From JBBILO01 sp037444855 (GTDB taxonomy: Bacteria; Patescibacteriota; Microgenomatia; UBA1406; GWC2-37-13): 17,856 nucleotides of DNA. A program made the position numbers and the translations under genes. The DNA lies in contig JBBILO010000014.1 in the NCBI GenBank assembly GCA_037444855.1, forward strand, positions 1 to 17,856, given 5' to 3'. The stretch's first letter is position 1. Every line of letters begins with the position of its first letter. Of this stretch, positions 1 through 6,097 are shown piece by piece. Under the pieces are notes generated by a model that had not been told where the DNA came from, ran no database searches, and worked only from the letters and a program-made list of their open reading frames with translations.

Positions 1-1938
1 ATCATCTTTAAAAATAAAAATTTAGCCTGTGGAGAGATGGTTCTTTCCTCAGGATTTTACTATCCAATCAAAACTTATTTTGATTTTAAAGATGTTGATC
101 CTTTATCTTCTCTTTTAGGTTTTCTTTCAAAACAACCAAAAGAACTTTATTTTATGATCCAAATTCTTTTAACTCAAGCCTCAACCAACTGGCAAGACCA
201 GACAACAGCAGCTGCCTCAAAGATGCATTATGATGTCTCATCTGGGCGATACACTCAAAACCCTCTAAAAATGCTGATGATGAAAAAAACCTCTTTTCAA
301 GGAGGAAAAGTAGCTATCAGACTGTTGGTTTCATCATCAAACAAAGCTATAAATCCTTTACCTTTTCTTTATAATTTAGCCGGGACTTTTGGCTCATTTT
401 CACTTGGTGAAGGCAATCAATTTGTCTTTAAAAAACCGTTAATTTTTAAAGACTGGCTTTTAGAAAAAATCAAAAAAAGAAAAATCTCTTATTTTGAAAA
501 ACAAGATCAGATTTTAAACGCTCAAGAATTAGCTACTCTCTGGCATCCTCCGGGATATCTTTTATCAGGAATAAAAAATATCGCTTGGGGAAAAACCTTA
601 AAAGGAGAACCTCCAGAAAATCTACCTATTGCAACATCTTCTTCTTTCATTCCCGCACAAGCGGGAATCAAGACCCCCAATCAGGTTGGGGATGATATCC
701 AAAATATGAAAATGGATATCAACTTTTTTGCCAAAACTGAGTTTAAAAATCAAGAACAAATTTTTGGTATTAAGACTTTTGACCGAAGAAAACATATCTA
801 TATCATCGGAAAAACCGGCGCTGGAAAATCAACTCTTATTGCTAATATGGCAATTGATGATATCAGACGCGGACGCGGACTGGGGATTATTGATCCTCAT
901 GGAGATTTATGCGAGACTGTTTTAGACTATATCCCAAAAAGAAGAATCAACGATGTTGTCTATCTTGAACCTTTTGATATGGAAAGACCTTTTTCTTTGA
1001 ATGTTTTAGAGGTAAAAAATAAACAGCAAAAAGATCTTGTCGCTTCAGGCATTGTCTCGATTTTTTACAAACTTTACAAAGATTCTTGGGGACCAAGATT
1101 AGAATATATTTTAAGAAATGTGATTTTGACTCTTCTTGAGATACCCAATGCTACTTTGGTTGATATCTTATCTCTTTTAGCCCATCAAGATTATCGAAAA
1201 AAAGTCATCAGCAGACTTCAAGATCCTATTTTGAAAAATTTCTGGGAAAAAGAGTTTGCCAAAATGCCTGATCGGCTCAAAGCCGAAGCTATCTCTCCTA
1301 TTCAAAATAAAGTTGGTCAGTTTGTCACCTCAAGGATGATAAGAAATATCATTGGCAAGCCAAAATCAACTGTCAATCTAGAAAAAATAATGAATGAAGG
1401 AAAAATCCTTCTTTTAAATCTTTCTCAAGGAAAACTCGGTGAAGATAATGCCGCTCTTCTTGGAGCAATGATTATCACTCAGCTTCAACTGGCAGCGATG
1501 AATCGGTCTTTTCAAAAAGAAGAAGAAAGACGAGATTTTTTCCTTTATGTTGATGAGTTTCAAAACTTTGCTACCACTTCTTTTATCAAAATTCTATCTG
1601 AGGCAAGAAAATACCGGCTGTCTTTGACTTTAGCTAACCAATATATCGATCAGCTTGATGAAGCGGTCTCAAAGGCGATTTTTGGCAATGTCGGCACACT
1701 AATTTCTTTTGTTGTTGGCAGCCGTGATGCTTATATTTTATCTAAAGAGTATGGCGGAATTTATACGGAAAATGATTTGGTCTCTTTGGGAAAGCATGAG
1801 ATTGTTTTGAAGCTTTCAATTGACGGGATGACAAGCAATCCTTTTCCTGCCAAAACCCTCCCTCTTCCCTCTTTAAAAAACGAAAATCGGGAAAAGATAA
1901 TTAGGTTGTCAAAAGAGAAGTATGGAAGGAAGGGGTAA
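1..1938 (+). CDS. TraG/VirD4 (HerA-like) type IV secretion/conjugation ATPase, 5'-truncated by window edge
   Basis: A P-loop ATPase of the VirD4/TraG/HerA group, which couples ATP hydrolysis to DNA or protein translocation at the membrane. The reading frame is open from base 1, so the true start lies to the left; the first in-window ATG is at 37. Residues below are counted from that ATG. Walker A is GKTGAGKST (258-266). Walker B is LYVDEFQNF, with D506-E507. The ANQ segment and the conserved C-terminal NVGTLISFVVG block follow, as in TraD/TraG C-terminal domains. Residues 1-200 form the less conserved N-terminal domain, and any membrane segments would lie upstream of the window. Residues about 204-220 (FIPAQAGIKTP...) are encoded by a palindromic repeat inserted in frame in the linker before the ATPase domain. 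The gene ends convergently with the 76-residue gene. A diverged copy of its last 83 codons lies at 3275-3526. The family is certain; the transported substrate is unknown. Confidence 0.9.
   Translation: MIFKNKNLACGEMVLSSGFYYPIKTYFDFKDVDPLSSLLGFLSKQPKELYFMIQILLTQASTNWQDQTTAAASKMHYDVSSGRYTQNPLKMLMMKKTSFQGGKVAIRLLVSSSNKAINPLPFLYNLAGTFGSFSLGEGNQFVFKKPLIFKDWLLEKIKKRKISYFEKQDQILNAQELATLWHPPGYLLSGIKNIAWGKTLKGEPPENLPIATSSSFIPAQAGIKTPNQVGDDIQNMKMDINFFAKTEFKNQEQIFGIKTFDRRKHIYIIGKTGAGKSTLIANMAIDDIRRGRGLGIIDPHGDLCETVLDYIPKRRINDVVYLEPFDMERPFSLNVLEVKNKQQKDLVASGIVSIFYKLYKDSWGPRLEYILRNVILTLLEIPNATLVDILSLLAHQDYRKKVISRLQDPILKNFWEKEFAKMPDRLKAEAISPIQNKVGQFVTSRMIRNIIGKPKSTVNLEKIMNEGKILLLNLSQGKLGEDNAALLGAMIITQLQLAAMNRSFQKEEERRDFFLYVDEFQNFATTSFIKILSEARKYRLSLTLANQYIDQLDEAVSKAIFGNVGTLISFVVGSRDAYILSKEYGGIYTENDLVSLGKHEIVLKLSIDGMTSNPFPAKTLPLPSLKNENREKIIRLSKEKYGRKG
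648..694 (+). repeat. Palindromic REP-like element inserted in the ATPase coding sequence
   Basis: Two adjacent hairpins lie inside the ATPase gene. The first is ATTCCCGC-ACAA-GCGGGAAT (649-668). The second is CCCCAA-TCAGG-TTGGGG (675-691). The unit is bracketed by TCAT and ATGA. It resembles the widespread dispersed repeats that read as IPAQAGI when translated. Hairpins with the same ATTCCCG/CGGGAAT arms form the array at 10291-10503, and a related GC hairpin sits at 16310-16329. The element keeps the frame open. Confidence 0.8.
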
Positions 1939-1984
1939 AGATTATTTCTTATGCTTCGCCCACTCTTTCATGAACCTGCTTTTA

Positions 1985-2007
1985 TATTACACCTACGAGG
2001 TGTAATA
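1985..2007. repeat. Hairpin between convergent genes (CACC/GGTG family)
   Basis: A perfect 10-bp stem, TATTACACCT-ACG-AGGTGTAATA, lies between the convergent ends of the ATPase gene and the 76-residue gene. It could end transcription on either strand, but no T-run follows on either side, so a classical intrinsic terminator is not supported. The core and the following AATAAGA closely match the hairpin at 6107-6128, and the core matches 4654-4672. Confidence 0.6.
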
Positions 2008-2029
2008 AGAGGTGTGGAAGAAAACAAAG

Positions 2030-2260
2030 TTAAAGAGAAGAAGTAGTTTTAATATTGTTAATTGTTTCCAAAGCTCCTAAATAGCGAGAATAATCACCTA
2101 ATTTTTTCAAAACAATGCTCAAAACCTCGACATTGGCCGCGGTCGGATTCATTCTTACTTCGGCGATTAATTCAGTTAAGTCGCCCTTTTGCTCATCATC
2201 TAAGTTGGGATCATCTATAATCATTTCGCTAATTTGTCTTAAAATTTCATCTAGTTTCAT
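2030..2260 (-). CDS. Small acidic helical protein, unknown function (76 aa)
   Basis: Not recognised. The product is short, predicted to be all helical and rich in Asp, Glu and Leu, with no signal peptide or membrane segment, so it is probably cytoplasmic. Residues 1-50 (LDEILRQISEMIIDD...) look like two amphipathic helices that could mediate protein contacts. The start is supported by a Shine-Dalgarno AGAAGG ending about 4 nt before the ATG. It lies 43 nt downstream of the 286-residue gene on the same strand and is probably co-transcribed with it. Both genes sit between two copies of the ATPase 3' end. The reading frame is probably real given its start signal and position; no function is claimed. 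Confidence 0.6.
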   Translation of the reverse strand: MKLDEILRQISEMIIDDPNLDDEQKGDLTELIAEVRMNPTAANVEVLSIVLKKLGDYSRYLGALETINNIKTTSSL

Positions 2261-2303
2261 AGTACCTTCTTATTAAATGAAAATTTTTAATTTTCTTTTA
2301 AAT

Positions 2304-3164
2304 TTATGGATTTCCTCCCTTCATCGATCCTATTTGTTGCGCTAATCTTTCAACTACTGCCTGTTGGCCTGTGACATCTGCCGGTTTTGTGGCTTCAACT
2401 TCTATCGTCGCTCCCCGAGCTAAAGCCGGGCCTTCTCCTGTAATTTGTTCAAACTGCTCGTTCAAAGCTTTTATTCTTTCTCTAATTTGTTCTAATCGGT
2501 CTCCTTCTTCTTTTCTCTTTTGACCTAGTTGTTCTAAACGCCGTCCTTTTTCTTCGCCCCACTTACTAACAATCTCCGTGGCAACTTTTTCGAGAGAAGT
2601 GCCGGCGTCATAATAGTACTTTCCTAACAACGAATCAACTTCCGCCCTTTTTGCGTTTAAACCAGCAAAAAACCCATGATATCTTTCTTTAACCATCCGT
2701 TTAACTCCCTCTACTATCCCTTCTCCTCTTCCTCTTAAAGCTATTAGTCTTTGTGCCAGCCAAGGAGGAACCGATTCAACTAAGGTTTGAGCAATCTTTC
2801 CCTCTCGAATACCTTCTTCTATTTTTAATAATTGTTCCCTTGCTTTCAAAGCCTCGTCAACATGACGGATAGCCGCTTCTGCTCGCCTTTTAGATCTTTC
2901 CTGCATCTTAGTACCTTGTTCTTCTAATCTTGAGCCTAAACCACCGACAATTTTTATGGCTAACCCAACTATCCCTGGATGAGCTTCTTTTACTCCTTCT
3001 ATTTGCTCTGTTGCTTGCCTCACTCCCAGTGCTGAGCCATATTCTTCTCTTCCTTCCGCCATTATCTCCATTGATACTTTATGAGCGGCTGATGCCGGTT
3101 CACCAAACGGTTGACCGGCTCTGGCCGCTTGGGCTAATTCTGCTGGTGCAACTCCTTCTGCCAT
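2304..3164 (-). CDS. Coiled-coil protein of unknown function (286 aa)
   Basis: Not recognised. The sequence is strongly charged and helical. An Ala/Gly-rich N-terminus (MAEGVAPAELAQAARAG) is followed by long heptad-like stretches (LEEQGTKMQERSKRRAE, RLEQLGQKRKEEGDRLEQ) that predict coiled coil over much of the length. There is no signal peptide. Start choice: the frame is open to an ATG at 3224, but I prefer the ATG at 3164. A promoter-like TTGACT-17-TTTAAT ends 7 nt before it, and the 20 residues upstream (a Ser-rich, Phe-rich stretch) do not fit the rest. The gene is visibly richer in G+C (codons such as GCC, GCG, CGG) than its neighbours, which hints at a different origin. It leads a probable two-gene unit with the 76-residue gene. 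A structural or DNA-associated role would be a guess. Confidence 0.7.
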   Translation of the reverse strand: MAEGVAPAELAQAARAGQPFGEPASAAHKVSMEIMAEGREEYGSALGVRQATEQIEGVKEAHPGIVGLAIKIVGGLGSRLEEQGTKMQERSKRRAEAAIRHVDEALKAREQLLKIEEGIREGKIAQTLVESVPPWLAQRLIALRGRGEGIVEGVKRMVKERYHGFFAGLNAKRAEVDSLLGKYYYDAGTSLEKVATEIVSKWGEEKGRRLEQLGQKRKEEGDRLEQIRERIKALNEQFEQITGEGPALARGATIEVEATKPADVTGQQAVVERLAQQIGSMKGGNP

Positions 3165-3171
3165 AATTTTA

Positions 3172-3200
3172 ATTAAAGAAGAAGAAGAAAAAGAAGTCAA
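3172..3200 (-). promoter_or_regulatory. Promoter of the 286-aa coiled-coil gene
   Basis: The -35 box TTGACT (3195-3200), a 17-nt spacer and the -10 box TTTAAT (3172-3177) lie only 7 nt before the ATG at 3164. This predicts a transcript starting at or beside the start codon and decides the start in favour of 3164. A competing TATAAT at 3210-3215 lacks a -35 box. Confidence 0.5.
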
Positions 3201-3274
3201 GTGGAATTTATTATAGGTCATCATAAAAAACGTTAGACTTTGCTAAAAAAATACATCTGGAGGGCCTAAAATAC

Positions 3275-3526
3275 AATGTCGGCACTCTGATTTCCTTTGT
3301 TGTCGGTGCCCGCGATGCCCATATCTTAACCCGTGAGTTTGCCGAAATTTACAGCGAAAATGACTTAGTTTCATTGGGCAAGTTTGAAATTGTATTGAAA
3401 CTGTCAATCGACGGGATGACCAGTCCTCCGTTTCCGGCCAAAACTCTCCCACTGCCGGCATTAAAAAACGACAATGCCGAAAAAATCATCCGGCTGTCAA
3501 AAGAAAAATACGGAAGAAAAATTTAG
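3275..3526 (+). pseudogene. Beheaded copy of the TraG/VirD4-like ATPase C-terminus
   Basis: The frame reads NVGTLISFVVGARDAHIL ... SLGKFEIVLKLSIDGMTS ... IIRLSKEKYGRKI and a TAG stop. It aligns without gaps to the last 83 residues of the gene ending at 1938, with 14 differences (about 83% identity). Homology starts abruptly at the Asn codon at 3275. The frame stays open a short way upstream (KKIHLEGLKY), but that part does not match the ATPase, and Walker A and B are missing. No start codon or promoter is evident, so this is a remnant. Its third codon positions are richer in G and C than in the intact gene, so it is not a recent duplicate; a paralogue or an allele from a relative is more likely. 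It runs convergently into the PIN toxin gene and overlaps it by 4 nt. Confidence 0.85.
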
Positions 3527-3957
3527 ATAGGCTCCAGGATTTTCTCTTTAAAGACTGCTTTAAAGTCATTATCGAAAGTAAAAAAATAATTGATTCGATG
3601 ATATTTCATCGTTAATAAATGATAAGCGTCTCGAGGACTTAAAGAATATTTTTTCATTAAATTAACCACTTTTAACTGACTTTTTTCATCATGGGGTGAA
3701 TTAACAATCAACAAGTTAGGAATATCCAAAATCTCTTTAAGAGCCTTCCTTAAAATCTGATATAAATGAGTCGTTTTTTGTCGAATGAAATAATATTTAA
3801 CAACATACAAAAATTCATCAATGGTTAAGGGAGAAATAAAAAATAAATAGTCATAGGTGATTAGCTTCGATAACTTTTTAATTACTATATTGTGTTCTTT
3901 TGAAAGCTCGTTCTTAAAATTTATTAGGACATTACTATCAAGGTAGCATTTCTTCAT
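3523..3957 (-). CDS. PIN-domain ribonuclease toxin (VapC-like)
   Basis: A 144-residue PIN-domain protein, a Mg-dependent endoribonuclease fold typical of VapC-type toxins that cleave tRNA, rRNA or mRNA. The four acidic positions of the active site are present: D7 in CYLDSNVLI, E48 in PLTIDEF, D110 in SPRDAYH and D129 (with D131) in FTFDNDF. The length is normal for the family. The gene overlaps the end of the antitoxin gene upstream by 20 nt, which implies translational coupling. No frameshift is visible and all catalytic residues are intact, so the toxin should be active. Its 3' end abuts the ATPase remnant. The target RNA cannot be read from the sequence. Confidence 0.88.
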   Translation of the reverse strand: MKKCYLDSNVLINFKNELSKEHNIVIKKLSKLITYDYLFFISPLTIDEFLYVVKYYFIRQKTTHLYQILRKALKEILDIPNLLIVNSPHDEKSQLKVVNLMKKYSLSPRDAYHLLTMKYHRINYFFTFDNDFKAVFKEKILEPI

Positions 3958-4243
3958 AACTTCTTTTAATTAATTGGTTAATTTTTTTTGAATCTAAATC
4001 AGGAGTTAATCTTAATCCTCCCTTTAATGCCTTTAATTTTTTCAACTTTTCACTTATAGAAAGAGACTTCGCTGCTTTTTTTATCGGCAATAATTTCCCT
4101 ACCGGTTTTCCATCTTTAGTAATAATAAAACCACCCGTTTCTTCCAAATATTTAATTGCTTCTGTTGGATTGCGACGAAGTTGAGTAATAGGAAGAATTT
4201 TTTCGATAATGGTTTCAATTTCATGAGAGTGTGTTTTTTGCAT
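3938..4243 (-). CDS. Phd/YefM-type antitoxin
   Basis: A 101-residue antitoxin. The N-terminal half fits the Phd/YefM DNA-binding fold: ILPITQLRRNPTEAIKYL (17-33) followed by the beta-hairpin GGFIITKDGKPVGKLLPI (37-54). The charged, probably unfolded C-terminal half (KKLKALKGGLRL ... IKRSYEEML) would wrap around and block the PIN toxin. The gene is first in the pair, overlapping the toxin gene by 20 nt. Proteins of this family repress their own promoter together with the toxin. A palindrome covers the -10 region here, which fits. No Shine-Dalgarno sequence is present; the -10 box lies 8 nt before the ATG. Confidence 0.85.
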   Translation of the reverse strand: MQKTHSHEIETIIEKILPITQLRRNPTEAIKYLEETGGFIITKDGKPVGKLLPIKKAAKSLSISEKLKKLKALKGGLRLTPDLDSKKINQLIKRSYEEMLP

Positions 4244-4251
4244 ATAAATTT

Positions 4252-4280
4252 ATTATGCAATATAATATGCATTTTGTCAA
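4252..4280 (-). promoter_or_regulatory. Promoter and probable operator of the Phd-PIN toxin-antitoxin pair
   Basis: TTGACA (4275-4280), a 17-nt spacer and CATAAT (4252-4257) lie 8 nt before the antitoxin ATG. Inverted arms ATGCA/TGCAT (4255-4259 and 4268-4272) overlap the -10 box and spacer, where a Phd/YefM repressor could exclude RNA polymerase. The remaining gene-free stretch up to 4405 shows nothing else I can support. Confidence 0.65.
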
Positions 4281-4405
4281 GAAATAAAAGTTTTAGAGAA
4301 ATCGCCTTTATCTTTCTTTAGGCCGATTTTGCAGATCTAGCAGGTTTGAAAAATTAAAAAGAAATATTGAAGAAGAATTGTCTTTTTTTTATTTTTATTT
4401 TCCCA

Positions 4406-4651
4406 TTATTTTGTTAAGGTTGCAAGGCCGTAAAGAACACGAACTCTTCTTTGATCTTCTTCCATCTTATCTATTATCGTTTTAAAATTTCCTTCTTCTA
4501 AGGGTAAACCAAATAAATATTTGGCTAAATCTTCACTAGTCACTGTCTCTCCCTGTCCAGCCATTTTTTCTTTGCCTGAAGAATCAGATTCCCCTGGCAT
4601 TTTTTCTTTTAATTGAATAAGTGGTTGACCTTCTCCTTCCATAATTAACAT
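4406..4651 (-). CDS. Small acidic protein, unknown function (81 aa)
   Basis: Not recognised. The N-terminal 35 residues are polar and probably disordered (EKMPGESDSSGKEKMAGQ). The C-terminal 45 residues are helical (SEDLAKYLFGLPLEEGNFKTI, then DKMEEDQRRVRVLYGLATL). No signal peptide is seen. It follows the glycosyltransferase gene by 25 nt on the same strand and is probably its operon partner. The ATG at 4651 is chosen because a Shine-Dalgarno sequence GAGGTGA ends 4 nt before it; the in-frame ATG at 4642 would be too far away. That Shine-Dalgarno sequence lies in the 3' arm of a hairpin, so translation may be controlled by RNA structure. Confidence 0.6.
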   Translation of the reverse strand: MLIMEGEGQPLIQLKEKMPGESDSSGKEKMAGQGETVTSEDLAKYLFGLPLEEGNFKTIIDKMEEDQRRVRVLYGLATLTK

Positions 4652-4653
4652 AA

Positions 4654-4672
4654 TTTCACCTCGGGGGTGAAA
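4654..4672 (-). promoter_or_regulatory. Hairpin sequestering the Shine-Dalgarno of the 81-aa gene
   Basis: On the minus strand TTTCACC-CCCGA-GGTGAAA forms a 7-bp stem ending 2 nt before the ATG at 4651. The loop end and 3' arm contain GAGGTGA, a good ribosome-binding sequence. The 5' arm TTTCACC mimics the 3' end of 16S rRNA. Folding would hide the start. Related hairpins are at 1985-2007 and 6107-6128. Confidence 0.55.
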
Positions 4673-4676
4673 ACGA

Positions 4677-5456
4677 TTAAGATTTTTTTAATTTTACCCA
4701 CCATTTAATATAGATTACCCAAAACCTAATTGACGAAAAAAGAGCAAAAATAAATCCAGGAAAACCATCTAAAAATCCTTTGTGGCGAATATACATGTTA
4801 AAAAAAGTAATCGGCGGTTTCCAGATAAAATATTCTAAAAACATTAAAAAAGAGTTTTTGTTTTCATTTTGAATTTTGAATTTTGAATTTTCAACTTCCA
4901 AAGTAGTATACCTATTCCATCTTATTAAATAACGATCAAAATCAGGATCAGCATAATGATTTAAAGGATTTTTTAGATAAGAGACTTTACCTTTTATTTC
5001 AACATTCTCATGAACATCAAGACAGGGAAATCTCGCTTTGCCTTTTTTATAAAGTCTTATCGTATAATCAGGATACTGACCGCCTTTCATCAAAAATCTT
5101 GTCAAAAACCAGTTTTTTCTTGGAATCCAATAACCATCAAAAGAATCTTTTGAAGAGATAATCTTTTTTATCTCCTCTTTTAGCTTGAGGGTGACCTCTT
5201 CATCAGCATCAAGCTGCAAAATCCACTCCCCTTTTGCCTCATTAATCGCTTTTTGTTTATTTTTATGAAACATCAAAGGATTGTCAGTTTTTATCACTCT
5301 GACTTTTTTTCCATATGATTTGGCAATCTCCACAGTCTTATCAGTTGAACCTCCATCAACAATAACAACCTCATCAACCAAATCATAAGCGCTATCCAAA
5401 GGATAATGAATATTTTTTTCTTCATTGTAGGTGGCGATACACAAAGATAGCTTCAT
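4677..5456 (-). CDS. Family 2 glycosyltransferase (WaaE-like)
   Basis: A 259-residue GT-A fold glycosyltransferase that would move a sugar from a nucleotide donor to a surface glycan or lipid. Visible signs are the N-terminal strand SLCIATYNEEKNI, VVIVDGGSTDKT, the metal-binding DAD in LQLDADEEV, then GGQYPDYTIRLYKKGKARF and DVHENVEIKG, an arrangement typical of the WaaE/KdtX-like branch. The C-terminus (FLEYFIWKPPITFF ... FPGFIFALFSSIRFWVIYI) is hydrophobic and should associate with the membrane. The ORF is open to 5558, but the ATG at 5456 is right: it starts exactly at the conserved first strand, and the earlier part overlaps the divergent def gene. A 7-bp tandem repeat (4871-4891) encodes NSKFKIQN, a probable slippage insertion in a loop. 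Confidence 0.88.
   Translation of the reverse strand: MKLSLCIATYNEEKNIHYPLDSAYDLVDEVVIVDGGSTDKTVEIAKSYGKKVRVIKTDNPLMFHKNKQKAINEAKGEWILQLDADEEVTLKLKEEIKKIISSKDSFDGYWIPRKNWFLTRFLMKGGQYPDYTIRLYKKGKARFPCLDVHENVEIKGKVSYLKNPLNHYADPDFDRYLIRWNRYTTLEVENSKFKIQNENKNSFLMFLEYFIWKPPITFFNMYIRHKGFLDGFPGFIFALFSSIRFWVIYIKWWVKLKKS
4871..4891. repeat. Tandem 7-bp repeat GAATTTT x3 inside the glycosyltransferase gene
   Basis: Three perfect GAATTTT units (21 bp, in frame) encode the NSKFKIQN stretch near residues 189-196. Being a multiple of three, the repeat keeps the frame; gain or loss of one unit would break it. Confidence 0.7.
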
Positions 5457-5462
5457 AAGAGT

Positions 5463-5472
5463 ATTATATAAT
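5463..5472. promoter_or_regulatory. Shared palindromic -10 element of the divergent def and glycosyltransferase genes
   Basis: The perfect palindrome ATTATATAAT contains TATAAT on both strands (5467-5472 for def, 5463-5468 for the glycosyltransferase). Each copy lies exactly 6 nt before its start codon (5479 and 5456). No convincing -35 box is visible on either side. The two genes should compete for this site and make leaderless or nearly leaderless mRNAs. Confidence 0.5.
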
Positions 5473-5478
5473 ATATTT

Positions 5479-6012
5479 ATGCTAAAAATTGTCACTGTCC
5501 CAAATCCAGTTCTTTCAACACCAACAAAAAAAGTTGAAAAAATCAACGAAAAAATCAAAAAAATTATTCAAGATATGAAAGAGACTTTGCTTGCTCAAAA
5601 AGATCCCATTGGCGTTGGTTTAGCTGCTAATCAGGTGGGAATTCCTTTATCAATCTTTATTATCAAGCCAACTTTAAAATCAAAAATTAAAGTCTTTATT
5701 AATCCAAAAATTATAAAAACTATCCAAGGTCCAACCCTAAAAAGGTCCGACCGTAAAAAAGTAAAGCTTGAAGGCTGTCTTTCAATTCCAAAAATCTGGG
5801 GACCGGTAAAAAGAGCTAAAAAAATCCTTCTTGAATACCAAGACCCACTAACCGACTCGGTTAAACAAGAGTGGTTTGAGGGCTTTGAAGCAACAATCAT
5901 CCAGCATGAAATTGATCATCTAAATGGGATCGTTTTTACCCAAAGGGTTTTAGAACAAGGGAAAAAACTCTATAAAGAAGAAAACGATAAACTAAAAGAA
6001 ATAGAGGTATAA
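5479..6012 (+). CDS. def: Peptide deformylase
   Basis: A 177-residue peptide deformylase, which removes the formyl group from the N-terminal Met of new proteins using a bound metal ion. All three family motifs are present: GVGLAANQVG (45-54), EGCLS (98-102, C100 a metal ligand) and QHEIDHLNG (142-150, H143 and H147 ligands, E144 catalytic). The length is normal. Translation starts at the ATG at 5479, not at the upstream ATG at 5431, because MLKIVTVPNPVL is the usual N-terminus and the promoter lies between the two. It is divergent from the glycosyltransferase gene across 22 nt and convergent with rpmB. Confidence 0.96.
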   Translation: MLKIVTVPNPVLSTPTKKVEKINEKIKKIIQDMKETLLAQKDPIGVGLAANQVGIPLSIFIIKPTLKSKIKVFINPKIIKTIQGPTLKRSDRKKVKLEGCLSIPKIWGPVKRAKKILLEYQDPLTDSVKQEWFEGFEATIIQHEIDHLNGIVFTQRVLEQGKKLYKEENDKLKEIEV

Positions 6013-6062
6013 AATTGACCTAATTTCTAATTAACCTAATTTGTCTAAAAAAATATCTTAAG

Positions 6063-6097
6063 GCTAAAAGAATATCAAAATTTTATTTTAGCTTTTT
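6063..6097 (+). terminator. Weak candidate terminator downstream of def
   Basis: GCTAAAA (6063-6069) pairs with TTTTAGC (6086-6092) and is followed by TTTTT (6093-6097). The stem is short and AT-rich, the loop is long, and it overlaps the rpmB stop codon, so confidence is low. Confidence 0.3.

Noticed and set aside
1985..2007. Intrinsic terminator between convergent genes
   Set aside because: The stem is perfect, but no T-run follows on either strand; kept as a hairpin repeat only.
3243..3461. Open frame of 72 codons on the minus strand
   Set aside because: It lies antisense to the ATPase remnant at 3275-3526, whose plus-strand frame has clear homology; the minus-strand peptide looks random.
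4316..4405. Possible gene remnant on the plus strand reading RSSRFEKLKRNIEEEL
   Set aside because: It is short, without start signal or recognisable homology; helical-looking peptides arise easily in A-rich DNA.
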